Source of the DNA: Nostocoides sp. Soil756
Lineage (GTDB): Bacteria > Actinomycetota > Actinomycetes > Actinomycetales > Dermatophilaceae
Length of the DNA: 64,000 bases
Direction: 5' to 3'
Assembly: GCF_001428065.1 (NCBI RefSeq)
Contig: NZ_LMSE01000002.1
Span: 320,924-384,923 of the forward strand
Shown here: positions 9,298 through 18,015 of the stretch, piece by piece
Layout: each line of letters starts with the position of its first letter
Numbering within the stretch: position 1 is the first letter of the stretch
Translations under genes and position numbers: made by a program
Notes under the pieces: generated by a model
The model's database searches: none
Told to the model about the DNA's origin: nothing
Seen by the model: only the letters and a program-made list of their open reading frames with translations

Positions 9298-9502
9298 CTC
9301 CCGGCCTGTCCCTCGCGTGCGGCTCGTGTCGCCCGGAGTCGAGCGGCTCCTCTGGTGCAGGACGGCTCGGCGCGACCCGACGACGCTGTCCTGGTGGGGA
9401 GGTCCCCACCGGCGGCGTCCCGAGGTCCCGGTCCAGCCGCCGCAGTATGGCAGCCGTGGCGCGGACCCGTGGCGAGTGGTCGCCGAACCTTAGGGCTGCG
9501 CC

Positions 9503-9521
9503 ATAGCAATGATTGCGCTAT
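9503..9521. promoter_or_regulatory. Inverted repeat, candidate MarR operator
   Basis: ATAGCAATGATTGCGCTAT contains two nested dyads: ATAGC...GCTAT at the ends and GCAAT-G-ATTGC inside. It sits in the divergent gap between marR (start 9297) and the enolase-superfamily gene (start 9561), 40 bases before the latter's Shine-Dalgarno sequence. TAGTACCGTA just downstream could hold the -10. A second function as a promoter spacer element is possible. Confidence 0.5.
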
Positions 9522-9560
9522 AACTAACGCTAGTACCGTAACACCAGGAGGGAGAAGCCG

Positions 9561-10712
9561 GTGGCAGATCACGAATCCGCCCGTCCTGCAGACGGCGGCG
9601 CCGACGAGGAGCGCGGCCCGCGGGTGACGTCGGTCGAGGTGAGTGCCTACTCGGTCCCCACCGACGCCCCGGAAGCCGACGGGACCCTGGCCTGGGACGC
9701 CACCGGCGTCGTCGTGGTCGAGGTCACGGCGGGCGGCCGGCGCGGGACGGGCTGGACGTACGCGCCCGCGGCGGCGGCCACCCTCGTCCGGGACGTGCTC
9801 GCGCCCGTGGTCATGGGCGGCGACGCCATGGCCGTGGCCGGGCTGTCGCAGGCGATGATCCGCCAGGTCCGCAACATCGGGCGGCCCGGCCTGGCGTCCT
9901 ACGCGATCTCGGCGGTGGACGTCGCCCTGTGGGACCTCAAGGCCAGGGTGCTCGGGCTGCCCCTCCATCGGCTGCTGGGCGCCGTGCACGACCAGGTACC
10001 GGTCTACGGGAGTGGGGGTTTCACGACCTACGACGAGGCCCGCCTCACCGAGCAGCTCACCGGCTGGGTCGACCAGGGCATCCCCCGGGTGAAGATCAAG
10101 ATCGGCGAGTCGTGGGGGCACCGGCCCGACCGCGACCTGGCGCGGATGCGCCAGGCCCGTCGCGTCATCGGTGACGAGGTCGAGCTCTTCGTCGACGCCA
10201 ACGGCGGCTACGGCCGCAAGCAGGCGGTCCGGATGATGGCGGCGGCGGCCGACCTCGGGGTGCACTGGTTCGAGGAGCCGGTGTCCTCCGACGACCTGGA
10301 CGGCCTCGCCGAGGTCCGTGCTGCGGTCACCGCCGACGTCACCGCGGGGGAGTACGGCACCGACCTGCCGTACTTCGCCCGGATGTGCCGGTCCGGGGCG
10401 GTCGACTGCCTCCAGGTCGACGTCTCACGGTGCGGGGGGATCAGCGAGTGGCTGCGCGTCGCGGCCCTGGCCGCCGCCTCCGGTCTCGACGTGTCCGGCC
10501 ACTGCGCCCCCCACCTGCACGCCCACGTCGCGGCCGCGGTCGCCAACCTGCGCCACCTCGAGTGGTTCCATGACCACGTGCGCATCGAGTCGATGTTCTT
10601 CGACGGCACCCTCGACCCCAGCGGCGGTGTCCTGGTGCCGGACCCGGACGCTCCCGGGAACGGCCTGACGTTCAAGCGGGCCGACGCCGAGAGCCACCGC
10701 GTCAGCGCCTGA
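9561..10712 (+). CDS. Enolase-superfamily dehydratase (mandelate racemase group)
   Basis: 383 residues with the two-domain enolase-superfamily layout. The catalytic KxK motif is VKIKIG, metal ligands are VDANGGY (Asp), FEEPV (Glu) and AGEYGT (Glu), and the second-face histidine is likely in SGHCAPHLHAH. This set fits acid-sugar dehydratases of the mandelate racemase subgroup, which remove water from aldonate/aldarate-type sugar acids to give 2-keto-3-deoxy acids; the exact substrate is not readable. GTG start with a strong AGGAGGGAG eight bases upstream. Probably under the divergent MarR. A ~25-residue N-terminal extension precedes the fold. Confidence 0.82.
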   Translation: MADHESARPADGGADEERGPRVTSVEVSAYSVPTDAPEADGTLAWDATGVVVVEVTAGGRRGTGWTYAPAAAATLVRDVLAPVVMGGDAMAVAGLSQAMIRQVRNIGRPGLASYAISAVDVALWDLKARVLGLPLHRLLGAVHDQVPVYGSGGFTTYDEARLTEQLTGWVDQGIPRVKIKIGESWGHRPDRDLARMRQARRVIGDEVELFVDANGGYGRKQAVRMMAAAADLGVHWFEEPVSSDDLDGLAEVRAAVTADVTAGEYGTDLPYFARMCRSGAVDCLQVDVSRCGGISEWLRVAALAAASGLDVSGHCAPHLHAHVAAAVANLRHLEWFHDHVRIESMFFDGTLDPSGGVLVPDPDAPGNGLTFKRADAESHRVSA

Positions 10713-10717
10713 GGACC

Positions 10718-10757
10718 ACCGGAGCCGCCGCCCCCTGGTGGGGACGGCGGCTCCGGT
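10718..10757. terminator. Strong bidirectional hairpin terminator
   Basis: 18-base arms (10718-10735 and 10740-10757) with one mismatch around the loop TGGT, starting 6 bases after the dehydratase stop and ending before the stop of the convergent ThDP enzyme. It should terminate both transcripts. Confidence 0.7.
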
Positions 10758-10775
10758 GCGCGCGGCTCAGGCGGC

Positions 10776-12569
10776 TCAGGACCCGTCGCCGGGCAGGAAC
10801 TCCTGGACCTTGGTCTTGACGCCCTCCTTCACCACACCCCACGAGTGCGCGTCGCCCTTGAGGATCGCCTCGGCGGCGTCCTTCATCTGCTCGAAGGTGG
10901 CGTGCGGCGGGACGGGCGGCACGTCGGGGTCGGTGTGCACATCCAGCACGGTGGGCCGGTCGGCGGCCAGGGCCCGGTCCCACGCGGCCCCGAGCTCGTC
11001 GGGGTCGGTGACGGTGATGGCCTGGAGGCCGAGGCTGGCGGCGAAGGCGGCGAAGTCGACGTCGGGCAGGCTCTGGGACTCCACGAACGTCGGCGAGCCC
11101 TCCATCGCCCGCAGCTCCCACGTGACCTGGTTGAGGTCGTTGTTGTGCAGGATCGCGATGACCAGGCGCGGGTCGCTCCAGGTCTCCCAGTAGTGCTTGA
11201 CGGTGATCAGCTCGGCCATCCCGTTCATCTGCATGGCGCCGTCGCCGGCGAAGACGATGACCGGCCGCTCCGGGCAGCCGAACTTCGCGCCGATGCCGTA
11301 GGGGACACCGGGGCCCATGGTGGCCAGGTTGCCCGAGAGGGAGCCGCGCATGTCGCCGCGGAACTTCAGCTGGCGGGCGTACCAGTTGGCCGACGAGCCC
11401 GAGTCGGCGGTGACGATGGCGTTGTCCGGGAGCCGGGGGGACAGCTCCGCGAAGAGGCGCTGCGGGTTGACCGGGTCGGCCGAGACCTTGGCCTCGCGGT
11501 CCATCACGTCCCACCAGCGCGCGACGTTGGACTCGATGGTCTCGCGCCACGAGCGGTCCTCCTTGCGGCGCAGGTGCGGGATGAGGGCCCGCAAGGTGGC
11601 CGCGGCGTCGCCGACGAGGTTGACCTCGTAGGGGTAGCGCATCCCGATGTACTTGGCGTCGATGTCGATCTGGACCGCGCGGGCCTGGTCGAACGCCGGG
11701 AGGAACTGGGTGTACGGGAAGCTGGACCCGACGGTGAGGAGGGTGTCGCAGTCCATCATCATCTCGTAGCTGGGCCGCGTCCCGAGCAGCCCGATGGAGC
11801 CGGTGACGTACGGCAGCTCGTCCGAGAGCACGTCCTTGCCGAGCAGCGGCTTCGCGATCCCCGCGCCCAGCAGCTCGGCGACCTCCTCGAGCTCGGCGCG
11901 CGCGCCGCGCGCTCCGGAGCCGGCCAGGATGGCGACCTTGCCGCCGGCGTTGAGCAGCTCGGCGGCCTGGACGATGGCGGCGTCGTCGGGGTCGACGGTG
12001 GGCCACGCGGTGCCCAGGCTGGAGGGGACCATCTTGAACTCGTGCGTCGGGGCCGAGTAGTCGAGCTCCTGGACGTCGGAGGGGATGATGATGGCCGTGG
12101 GGGCGCGCTCGGCGAGGGCGACCCGGATGGCCCGGTCGAGCACGTTGGGCAGCTGCTCGGGCACGGTGACCATCTGCACGTACTCGCTGGCCACGTCCTT
12201 GAACAGGGTCAGCAGGTCGACCTCCTGCTGGTAGGAGCCGCCCATCGCCGACCGGTTGGTCTGCCCCACGATGGCGACCACGGGGACGTGGTCGAGCTTG
12301 GCGTCGTAGAGGCCGTTGAGCAGGTGGATCGCGCCCGGGCCCGAGGTGGCCATGCAGACGCCGAGACGGCCGGTGAACTTGGCGTACCCGACGGCCTCGA
12401 ACGCGCTCATCTCCTCGTGCCGGGACTGCACGAACATGGGGTGGTTCTCGGCCCGTCCCCACGCCGAGATGATGCCGTTGATGCCGTCGCCGGGGAAGGC
12501 GAAGACGTGGTCGACGTCCCACTCCCGCAGACGCTGCAACAGGTAGTCGGAGACCTTCGGTGATGCCAT
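10776..12569 (-). CDS. Thiamine-diphosphate enzyme, pyruvate oxidase/acetolactate synthase-like
   Basis: 597 residues with the three-domain ThDP layout. The catalytic Glu is about residue 51 in SRHEEMSAFEA, the central FAD/adenine-binding-like domain spans ~195-345, and the metal/ThDP motif GDGAMQMNGMAE...NN lies near 435-465. Overall closest in pattern to PoxB-type pyruvate oxidases (decarboxylation of pyruvate to acetate, usually FAD- and membrane-linked), but other 2-keto-acid decarboxylating activities are possible. ATG start at 12569 with a consensus GGAGGAG. It lies 88 bases downstream of the GMC dehydrogenase gene on the same strand and may be part of that transcript. Confidence 0.8.
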   Translation of the reverse strand: MASPKVSDYLLQRLREWDVDHVFAFPGDGINGIISAWGRAENHPMFVQSRHEEMSAFEAVGYAKFTGRLGVCMATSGPGAIHLLNGLYDAKLDHVPVVAIVGQTNRSAMGGSYQQEVDLLTLFKDVASEYVQMVTVPEQLPNVLDRAIRVALAERAPTAIIIPSDVQELDYSAPTHEFKMVPSSLGTAWPTVDPDDAAIVQAAELLNAGGKVAILAGSGARGARAELEEVAELLGAGIAKPLLGKDVLSDELPYVTGSIGLLGTRPSYEMMMDCDTLLTVGSSFPYTQFLPAFDQARAVQIDIDAKYIGMRYPYEVNLVGDAAATLRALIPHLRRKEDRSWRETIESNVARWWDVMDREAKVSADPVNPQRLFAELSPRLPDNAIVTADSGSSANWYARQLKFRGDMRGSLSGNLATMGPGVPYGIGAKFGCPERPVIVFAGDGAMQMNGMAELITVKHYWETWSDPRLVIAILHNNDLNQVTWELRAMEGSPTFVESQSLPDVDFAAFAASLGLQAITVTDPDELGAAWDRALAADRPTVLDVHTDPDVPPVPPHATFEQMKDAAEAILKGDAHSWGVVKEGVKTKVQEFLPGDGS

Positions 12570-12657
12570 GCGCTCCTCCTGGATCCGTGAACCCGGTGGG
12601 GTTCGGTGGTGGTGGCCGCCCCGGCGCTCGCGCCGACCGGTCGACGGCGCCGCGGGC

Positions 12658-14295
12658 TCAGGCCCCGTTGCGGGCGCCGCGGGCCAGTCGGTCGGCCGCG
12701 CGGGCGGCGACGGACATGATGGTCAGGGCAGGGTTGGCGCTGCCCTGGGTGGGCAGCACGCTGCCGTCGGTGATGTACAGGTTGGGGACGGCGAAGGTCC
12801 GGCAGTCGGCGTCGACGACGCCGTGCTGTTCGTCGGCCGCCATCCGCGCGCCGCCCACGAGGTGGGCGTAGCGGTCGATGGTGATCACCTCGTCCGCCCC
12901 GGCGGCGTGCAGGATGTCCTCCATCACGCTCTGGGCGGCCTTCATCAGCTGGGTGTCGTTGTCGCACTGGGAGTAGGAGAAGTGCGCCACCGGCAGCCCG
13001 TGGCGGTCCTTCTCGTCCGAGAGCGTCACCCGGTTGTCCGGCTGCGCCAGGAACTCGCACAGGGCTCCCAGGCACGACCAGTGCACGTAGTCGCTCATGT
13101 ACTCGCGCAGGTCGGAGCCCCAGTGCCCCTGGGCCGCGATGTGCTCGGCCCACGTGATGGGCAGCGGCGAGACGGTCTGGATCGAGAAGCCTCGCTGGTA
13201 GGGCTTGCTGGGGTCGGTCTCGTAGAACGCCTCGGTGCTGACCTCGGGGGGCGGCGCCTTGTACATCCGCACCTCGGCGTCGAACCGGCCGGCGGTCTGG
13301 GGGGCGCCCTGGACCATCAGGTAGCGGCCGACCTGGTCGAAGTCGTTTCCGATGCCGTCGGGGAAGCGGTCGCACGCCGAGTTGAGCAGCAGCCGGGGGG
13401 TCTCGATCGAGTACCCCGCGACGGCCACCATGGCGGCCCGCTGGAAGCGCGACACCCCGTCGCGCACGTAGTGCACCCCGGTGGCGCGGCCGGTCCGCTC
13501 GTCGACCTCGATCTTCGTGACCATGGCGTTGGCCCGCACCTCGGCGCCGTGGGCCAGCGCATCGGGGATGTGCGTGATGAGCGGTGAGGCCTTCGCGTTG
13601 ACCTTGCACCCCTGCAGGCAGAAGCCGCGGTAGATGCAGTGCGCCCGGTTGCCGAAGCGGCCGTTGACGATCGCGACGGGTCCCACCTTGGCGGTCACGC
13701 CGAGCTTCTCGGCGCCCCGCAGGAAGATCTCGCCGTTGCCGCCGACCGGATGGGGGCGGTAGGGGTAGGAGTGCGGGTCGCCCCAGGGCCATTCCTCGCC
13801 CGCGACCGGGAGCTCCTCCTCGATGGCCTCGTAGTAGGGCTTGAGGTCGGCGTAGTCGATCGGCCAGTCGGCCCCCACCCCGTCGCGGGTGTAGGTCTCG
13901 AAGTCGCTGGGGTGGAAGCGCGGGGTGTACCCGGCGTAGTGGACCATCGAGCCGCCGACGCCCCGGCCGGAGTTGTTCGACCCCAGCGGCACCGGGTCGG
14001 ACCCGGAGATGACCCGCGGCTCGGTCCAGTACAGGTGGTGCGAGCCGGCCTCGTCGCTCACCCAGTCGGTGTCCGGGTCCCAGAACGGGCCGGCGTCCAG
14101 CGCCACCACCCGCCAGCCGGCCCGGGCGAGCCGCTGGATCATCGTCGACCCCCCGGCCCCGCAGCCCACGACGACCAGGTCGACCTCGTCGGTGTCGTCG
14201 AAGCGGCGCATGTCGTGTCGCAGCCGGTGGTTGGTACGGGCTCCGTCGGCCGGCAGCAGCCAGGCCGACTCGTTGCGGTCGCGGACCGAGCTCAT
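12658..14295 (-). CDS. GMC-family oxidoreductase (sugar/polyol dehydrogenase type)
   Basis: 545-residue FAD enzyme. The N-terminal dinucleotide motif is VVGCGAGGS (about residues 41-49), a GMC-type NNSGRGVGGSMVHYAG segment follows, and the C-terminal HLVGGARM and GSANPALT carry the conserved His/Asn region. A Cys cluster CIYRGFCLQGCK near the middle is typical of the gluconate-2-dehydrogenase/glucoside-3-dehydrogenase branch. ATG start at 14295 overlaps the stop of the upstream small-subunit gene by 4 bp. This supports a heteromeric membrane-linked dehydrogenase oxidising sugars or sugar acids; the substrate is unknown. Confidence 0.87.
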   Translation of the reverse strand: MSSVRDRNESAWLLPADGARTNHRLRHDMRRFDDTDEVDLVVVGCGAGGSTMIQRLARAGWRVVALDAGPFWDPDTDWVSDEAGSHHLYWTEPRVISGSDPVPLGSNNSGRGVGGSMVHYAGYTPRFHPSDFETYTRDGVGADWPIDYADLKPYYEAIEEELPVAGEEWPWGDPHSYPYRPHPVGGNGEIFLRGAEKLGVTAKVGPVAIVNGRFGNRAHCIYRGFCLQGCKVNAKASPLITHIPDALAHGAEVRANAMVTKIEVDERTGRATGVHYVRDGVSRFQRAAMVAVAGYSIETPRLLLNSACDRFPDGIGNDFDQVGRYLMVQGAPQTAGRFDAEVRMYKAPPPEVSTEAFYETDPSKPYQRGFSIQTVSPLPITWAEHIAAQGHWGSDLREYMSDYVHWSCLGALCEFLAQPDNRVTLSDEKDRHGLPVAHFSYSQCDNDTQLMKAAQSVMEDILHAAGADEVITIDRYAHLVGGARMAADEQHGVVDADCRTFAVPNLYITDGSVLPTQGSANPALTIMSVAARAADRLARGARNGA

Positions 14296-14960
14296 CGAGA
14301 CCTCCGCAGCGGGTCGTCGGACGGGATGGCGTCGTGGACCTCGTAGGGCTCGAGCCGGTCCACGCCGATGTTCTTGTAGCCGCGCGGGTAGGCCGGCCCG
14401 GAGAAGCCGATCTCGTTCCACGCGGTGGGGTGGGAGTAGAAGGCGGTGCACGCGTACCGGGTCCAGAGGCTCCAGACGTGCGCCGCGGGGAGCCCGTGCC
14501 AGGGGTCGGATCCGAGGTCCTGCACGGCCTGGATCAGCGCGGTCTGCTCGTCGTGGGCGCAGGTCGCGAAGCCGGTGCCGTACTGCTCCTGCGCGTCGGC
14601 GTCGAGGGCGGCCAGGGTGTCGCGCCACGCCTGGGCGTCGGTGGGCATGTCGTGGTAGTGCCACCCGTCGGTGCGGTGCTCGGCCAGCCGGGCGTCGATG
14701 AGGTTGACCAGGGGGAGGCGGGTGCCGGTCCCGTCGTCCTCGTCGGGCTGCCCCAGCAGGCGGTCGCACAGCGCGGTGGCCACGGCCTGCTCGGCCGGGG
14801 TGAAGAACCGGATGTCGGGGGGCATGCCCACCCGCGAGAGCACCACGCCCGAGGTCACCGCATCCCAGTGCCCGCTCTGCTCGAGCACGTCGAAGCCGGG
14901 GAACCGCTCGGGCGGGCCGTCGGCGGCGCGGCGCGGCGCCGCACCCGAGGTGACGCTCAC
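14292..14960 (-). CDS. Gluconate 2-dehydrogenase subunit 3-family protein
   Basis: 222 residues with the small-subunit pattern: RFFTPAEQAVATALCDRLL, VNLIDARL and the C-terminal WNEIGFSGPAYPRGYKNIG. Such subunits accompany GMC catalytic subunits and help export or assembly. Unlike many relatives no twin-arginine signal peptide is visible at the N-terminus. GTG start at 14960 overlaps the stop of the upstream membrane-protein gene by 4 bp and its own stop overlaps the GMC start by 4 bp, so all three are translationally coupled. Confidence 0.82.
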   Translation of the reverse strand: MSVTSGAAPRRAADGPPERFPGFDVLEQSGHWDAVTSGVVLSRVGMPPDIRFFTPAEQAVATALCDRLLGQPDEDDGTGTRLPLVNLIDARLAEHRTDGWHYHDMPTDAQAWRDTLAALDADAQEQYGTGFATCAHDEQTALIQAVQDLGSDPWHGLPAAHVWSLWTRYACTAFYSHPTAWNEIGFSGPAYPRGYKNIGVDRLEPYEVHDAIPSDDPLRRSR

Positions 14961-15427
14961 TGCTCGCGTCGCAGCACGGCGGCGAGCAGGCCCATGCCGC
15001 CCACCATCGTCACCAGCAGCGGGGCCAGCAGCGGCGGACCCATCTCCAGGTTGTAGCGGGCGTTGCGCCAGCCGCCGGGCTTCTGCGCCACGCCGCGTGC
15101 GTGCAGGTAGACCCCCTGGACCCCGACGACGCAGATGGCGAGCGACGCGACGGGGAGGGCGGTCTTGGCCATCCGCTTGCTGAAGAAGCCGGCCACTCCC
15201 GCGGCCGCTCCGACCGGGCCCATGGCGACGGGGACCCACATCAGCTTGTTGCCGAAGCTGGCGGAGTCGTGCTCGAAGAAGATCTCGGCCGCGGCCACGA
15301 TCGACCCGGCGGCCGTCAGGGCCGACAGGCTGCGCTCGAAGTGGCCTGTCTGGACGTTGCGGACCATGCGGTCGATCCCGTGCAGGACGGGCTCGGTCCT
15401 CAGGTCGGTTGCGGGAGCAGATGCCAT
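14957..15427 (-). CDS. Small membrane protein coupled to the GMC dehydrogenase genes
   Basis: 156 residues with about four hydrophobic segments (near 35-52, 62-82, 92-112 and 132-152). No CxxCH heme motif and no recognised enzymatic motif. First gene of a three-gene unit with the dehydrogenase small and large subunits, each junction a 4-bp overlap. It may anchor the enzyme or pass electrons to the respiratory chain in place of the usual cytochrome c. The gene faces galM across 132 bp containing two inverted repeats. Family not recognised. Confidence 0.7.
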   Translation of the reverse strand: MASAPATDLRTEPVLHGIDRMVRNVQTGHFERSLSALTAAGSIVAAAEIFFEHDSASFGNKLMWVPVAMGPVGAAAGVAGFFSKRMAKTALPVASLAICVVGVQGVYLHARGVAQKPGGWRNARYNLEMGPPLLAPLLVTMVGGMGLLAAVLRREQ

Positions 15428-15496
15428 CCCCGGTCCTCTCGGTTGCTCGCTGACGCCCACCCCCGGACTCCCGGATGTCACCGCGTTCAGCATTGA

Positions 15497-15539
15497 TTGC
15501 GTTGACGCAACCATATGGCAAATGTTTGCGTTTCCGCAA
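15497..15539. promoter_or_regulatory. Paired TTGCG-N4-CGCAA inverted repeats
   Basis: TTGCGTTGACGCAA (15497-15510) and TTGCGTTTCCGCAA (15526-15539) share the form TTGCG-N4-CGCAA and are offset by 29 bases, between the divergent membrane-protein/GMC operon (start 15427) and galM (start 15560). They look like a pair of repressor sites controlling both directions. The cognate regulator is not adjacent; the MarR at 8812 is one candidate. Confidence 0.6.
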
Positions 15540-15559
15540 CCAAAGAGGACACTGGTCCT

Positions 15560-16585
15560 GTGACGACCGAGAGAGAGACGACACCCGTGAACACCGGCCG
15601 GCAGGGGGCTGACCCCACCACGAGCAGCACGGCGGCGACCGGGGGTGTCCCGCCCTCCGGCGCGCAGTACGAGATCACCCACGGCGAGCAGCGCGCGACC
15701 GTGGTCGAGGTCGGAGGGGGCGTGCGCGCATACGACGTCGGCGGCCGTGACGTGCTGCAGCCCTACGACGTCGACCGGATGTGCGACGGTGCGCACGGGG
15801 CGCCCCTCGTCCCGTGGCCCAACCGCCTCGGCGACGGCCGTTACCGGTTCGACGGGGACGACTACCAGGTCCCCCTGACCGAACCGGAGAAGTCGAACGC
15901 CATCCACGGGTTCCTGCGGTGGCAGCCCTGGAGCTGTCTGACCCACGAGGACGACCACGTCGTCATGGACGCCACGCTCGCGCCACGGCCGGGATACCCC
16001 TTCACGCTGGGCGTGCAGGTCGACTACCGACTCGACGAGGACGGTCTGCGCGTCACGACCTCGGCCACCAACCTGGGGGACCGGGCCGCCCCCTACGCCT
16101 GCGGCCAGCACCCCTACCTCTCCCCGGGTCCGGGTCTCGTCGACGACTGCGTGCTGCGCCTGGACGCGAGCACCCGCATCCTCACCGACCCGCAGCGCCA
16201 GCTGCCCACCGGGCGCGAGGACGTCACCGGGACGGCGTACGACTTCCGCGAGGGCCGGCGACTGGGTGACCTCGAGGTCGACGACGCCTTCACCGACCTG
16301 CGTCGCGACGAGCGCGGCCGGGCCTGGGTCGGCCTAGAGAGCCCCGACGGTGGGGTCGTGGAGCTGTGGGTCGACCAGGCCTACCCCCTGGTCGAGATCT
16401 TCACCGGCGACACCCTGGCCCCGGACCGTCGGCGGCGCGGGGTCGGTGCGGAACCGATGACCGCCCCGCCCAACGCCTTCCAGAGCGGTACCGGCGTGGT
16501 CCGGCTCGAGCCCGGCGCGACGTTCCGCGCCGGGTGGGGCGTCGGCCTCACCGAGCGCGGAGCCCGAGGCGCGCGACAGGGCTGA
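15560..16585 (+). CDS. galM: Aldose 1-epimerase (mutarotase) family
   Basis: 341 residues. Interconverts alpha and beta anomers of aldoses. Conserved elements are PWPNRLGDGRYRF, the first histidine in NAIHGFLRWQPW, the catalytic His in CGQHPYLSPG and the catalytic Glu in VEIFTGD. GTG at 15560 is preceded by AGAGGAC at about 9 bases; a GTG at 15587 would trim a disordered Thr/Gly-rich leader. Divergent from the GMC dehydrogenase unit with shared operator-like repeats, so it probably supplies the right anomer for that dehydrogenase. Confidence 0.85.
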   Translation: MTTERETTPVNTGRQGADPTTSSTAATGGVPPSGAQYEITHGEQRATVVEVGGGVRAYDVGGRDVLQPYDVDRMCDGAHGAPLVPWPNRLGDGRYRFDGDDYQVPLTEPEKSNAIHGFLRWQPWSCLTHEDDHVVMDATLAPRPGYPFTLGVQVDYRLDEDGLRVTTSATNLGDRAAPYACGQHPYLSPGPGLVDDCVLRLDASTRILTDPQRQLPTGREDVTGTAYDFREGRRLGDLEVDDAFTDLRRDERGRAWVGLESPDGGVVELWVDQAYPLVEIFTGDTLAPDRRRRGVGAEPMTAPPNAFQSGTGVVRLEPGATFRAGWGVGLTERGARGARQG

Positions 16586-16741
16586 CCCCCGGGCGGGGCG
16601 GCGCCCCGGCAGCGGCCGGGTGTGCCGCACCTCACGGCCGGGCACCTGCGGGTAGGGTCGAAGGCCATGGTGCGGGGGCCGCGGCGGCAGGACACTGGGG
16701 ACGGGACCCGCCCCGGGCCCACTCGCCACGAGGAGGCCGCG

Positions 16742-18004
16742 ATGTCCGCGCCACCCACCATCAGGTCACTGCCCCCCGTGCCGGAGGGGGACGGCACCCC
16801 GGCCCTGCGGCATCCGGCCCGTCCCGCCCAGCTCGCCTGGCTGGAGGGGCAGCTCGCCGCCTGGCGGGCCGAAGGGCTGGTCGACGACGTCACCGCCGGC
16901 GCCATCCGGTCCCGCTACGTCGCCCAGCGCCGCGTCACCCTGGTCCGCATCGTGCTGACCCTCGGGTCGCTCTTCGTGGGGCTCGGCCTCATCTGGCTCG
17001 TCGCGGCCAACCTCGACGGGCTCTCGCTGGTGCTGCGCCTGGTCCTTGTCGTGCTCGTCTGGCTCGGGCTGGTCGTCGCGGCCGGGGCGCTGGCGCGGCG
17101 CCGGGCCCGCACCGGTGGGGTCGCCTCGCCGGTCGTCGGCGCCGTCCGTCTGCTCGCCGCCGGTGCCTTCGGGGCCGCGGTCTTCCAGGGTGCCCAGACC
17201 CTGGGCCGACCCCTGGAGGACCCGACCCTGGTGGGGGTGTGGGCGGTCGGCGCCCTCGTGCACGCGTACGTGTGGGTGGCGGTCGCCCCGACCGTGCTCG
17301 GCGTGGTGCTGTCGGTGTTCTGGCTCCTGTGGCGGCTGGCCGAGAACAACGACGACGCGGCGGGCGTCACCGTGGCGGTCGCGGCGGCCGCGCTGGTGGC
17401 CGTGGCGGTGGGGGCGCTGCACCACCGGCTCCCGGACGGGGCGCGGCGACCGCTGGCCGTTCCCTGGCGCGAGGTCGGCGCCGGGCTGGGTCTGGGCGCG
17501 CTCTTCGTGGCGTCGCTGCGCGCCGGTGGGCTCGAGCGGGGGACCCCTGCCACCGTGTGGGTCGTGGTCGCCGCCGCGCTGCTGCTGGCCGTGGGGGCCC
17601 TGCTGACCGGCGACCGCCTCGACCGGCTGGAGGTGGCCCTGGCCACCGGCGTGCTCGCCCTGGTGGTGGTGCTGGCGTGGTGGCCCGTGTCGGCCGGTGC
17701 GCTGCGGAGCGGCGACCTCGAGGCCGGGGACTGGGTCCGCGCCGTCGTCACCGTCGTGGTCTACCTCGCCGTGGCGAGCGGCACCGCCGTGCTCGGGGGG
17801 CTGCGCGACTCCGACCGGGTCACCTGGCTCGCGACCGCCGCGGTCGTCGTCTTCACGACCGCGCAGGCGTTCGCCGTCTTCGCCCCGGTGCTCTCGGGTG
17901 CGGTCCTGTTCCTGGCGGTCGGGGTGGTGCTGCTGGGCACCGGTGTGCTGGCCGACCGGGGGCGGCGCCGGGTCGTGCGGGAGGGCCGTGACAGCCGCGT
18001 CTGA
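16742..18004 (+). CDS. DUF2157-type multi-pass membrane protein
   Basis: 420 residues. A soluble N-terminal stretch with QLAWLEGQLAAWRAEGLVDDVTAGAI resembles the DUF2157 cytoplasmic motif; some ten or more hydrophobic helices follow from about residue 70 to 400. Start ATG at 16742 has GAGGAGG upstream. A TAGGGT eight bases before ATG 16667 would give either a ~75-base leader or a 25-residue longer leaderless product. Function unknown. Its end is 11 bp from the convergent GGDEF-EAL gene. Confidence 0.7.
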   Translation: MSAPPTIRSLPPVPEGDGTPALRHPARPAQLAWLEGQLAAWRAEGLVDDVTAGAIRSRYVAQRRVTLVRIVLTLGSLFVGLGLIWLVAANLDGLSLVLRLVLVVLVWLGLVVAAGALARRRARTGGVASPVVGAVRLLAAGAFGAAVFQGAQTLGRPLEDPTLVGVWAVGALVHAYVWVAVAPTVLGVVLSVFWLLWRLAENNDDAAGVTVAVAAAALVAVAVGALHHRLPDGARRPLAVPWREVGAGLGLGALFVASLRAGGLERGTPATVWVVVAAALLLAVGALLTGDRLDRLEVALATGVLALVVVLAWWPVSAGALRSGDLEAGDWVRAVVTVVVYLAVASGTAVLGGLRDSDRVTWLATAAVVVFTTAQAFAVFAPVLSGAVLFLAVGVVLLGTGVLADRGRRRVVREGRDSRV

Positions 18005-18015
18005 GTTCTGCCCGG

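Noticed and set aside
1888-9409. Many long open frames on the strand opposite to, or out of frame with, real genes (for example 1837-3852 plus, 7049-8959 plus)
   Set aside because: High GC removes stop codons; these frames have Arg/Gly/Pro/Ala-rich low-complexity translations, no domains, and mirror real genes with clear families.
16594-16608. Small hairpin CGGGGC-GGC-GCCCCG after galM as terminator
   Set aside because: Only a six-base stem in very GC-rich DNA, where such dyads are common by chance; not strong enough to call.
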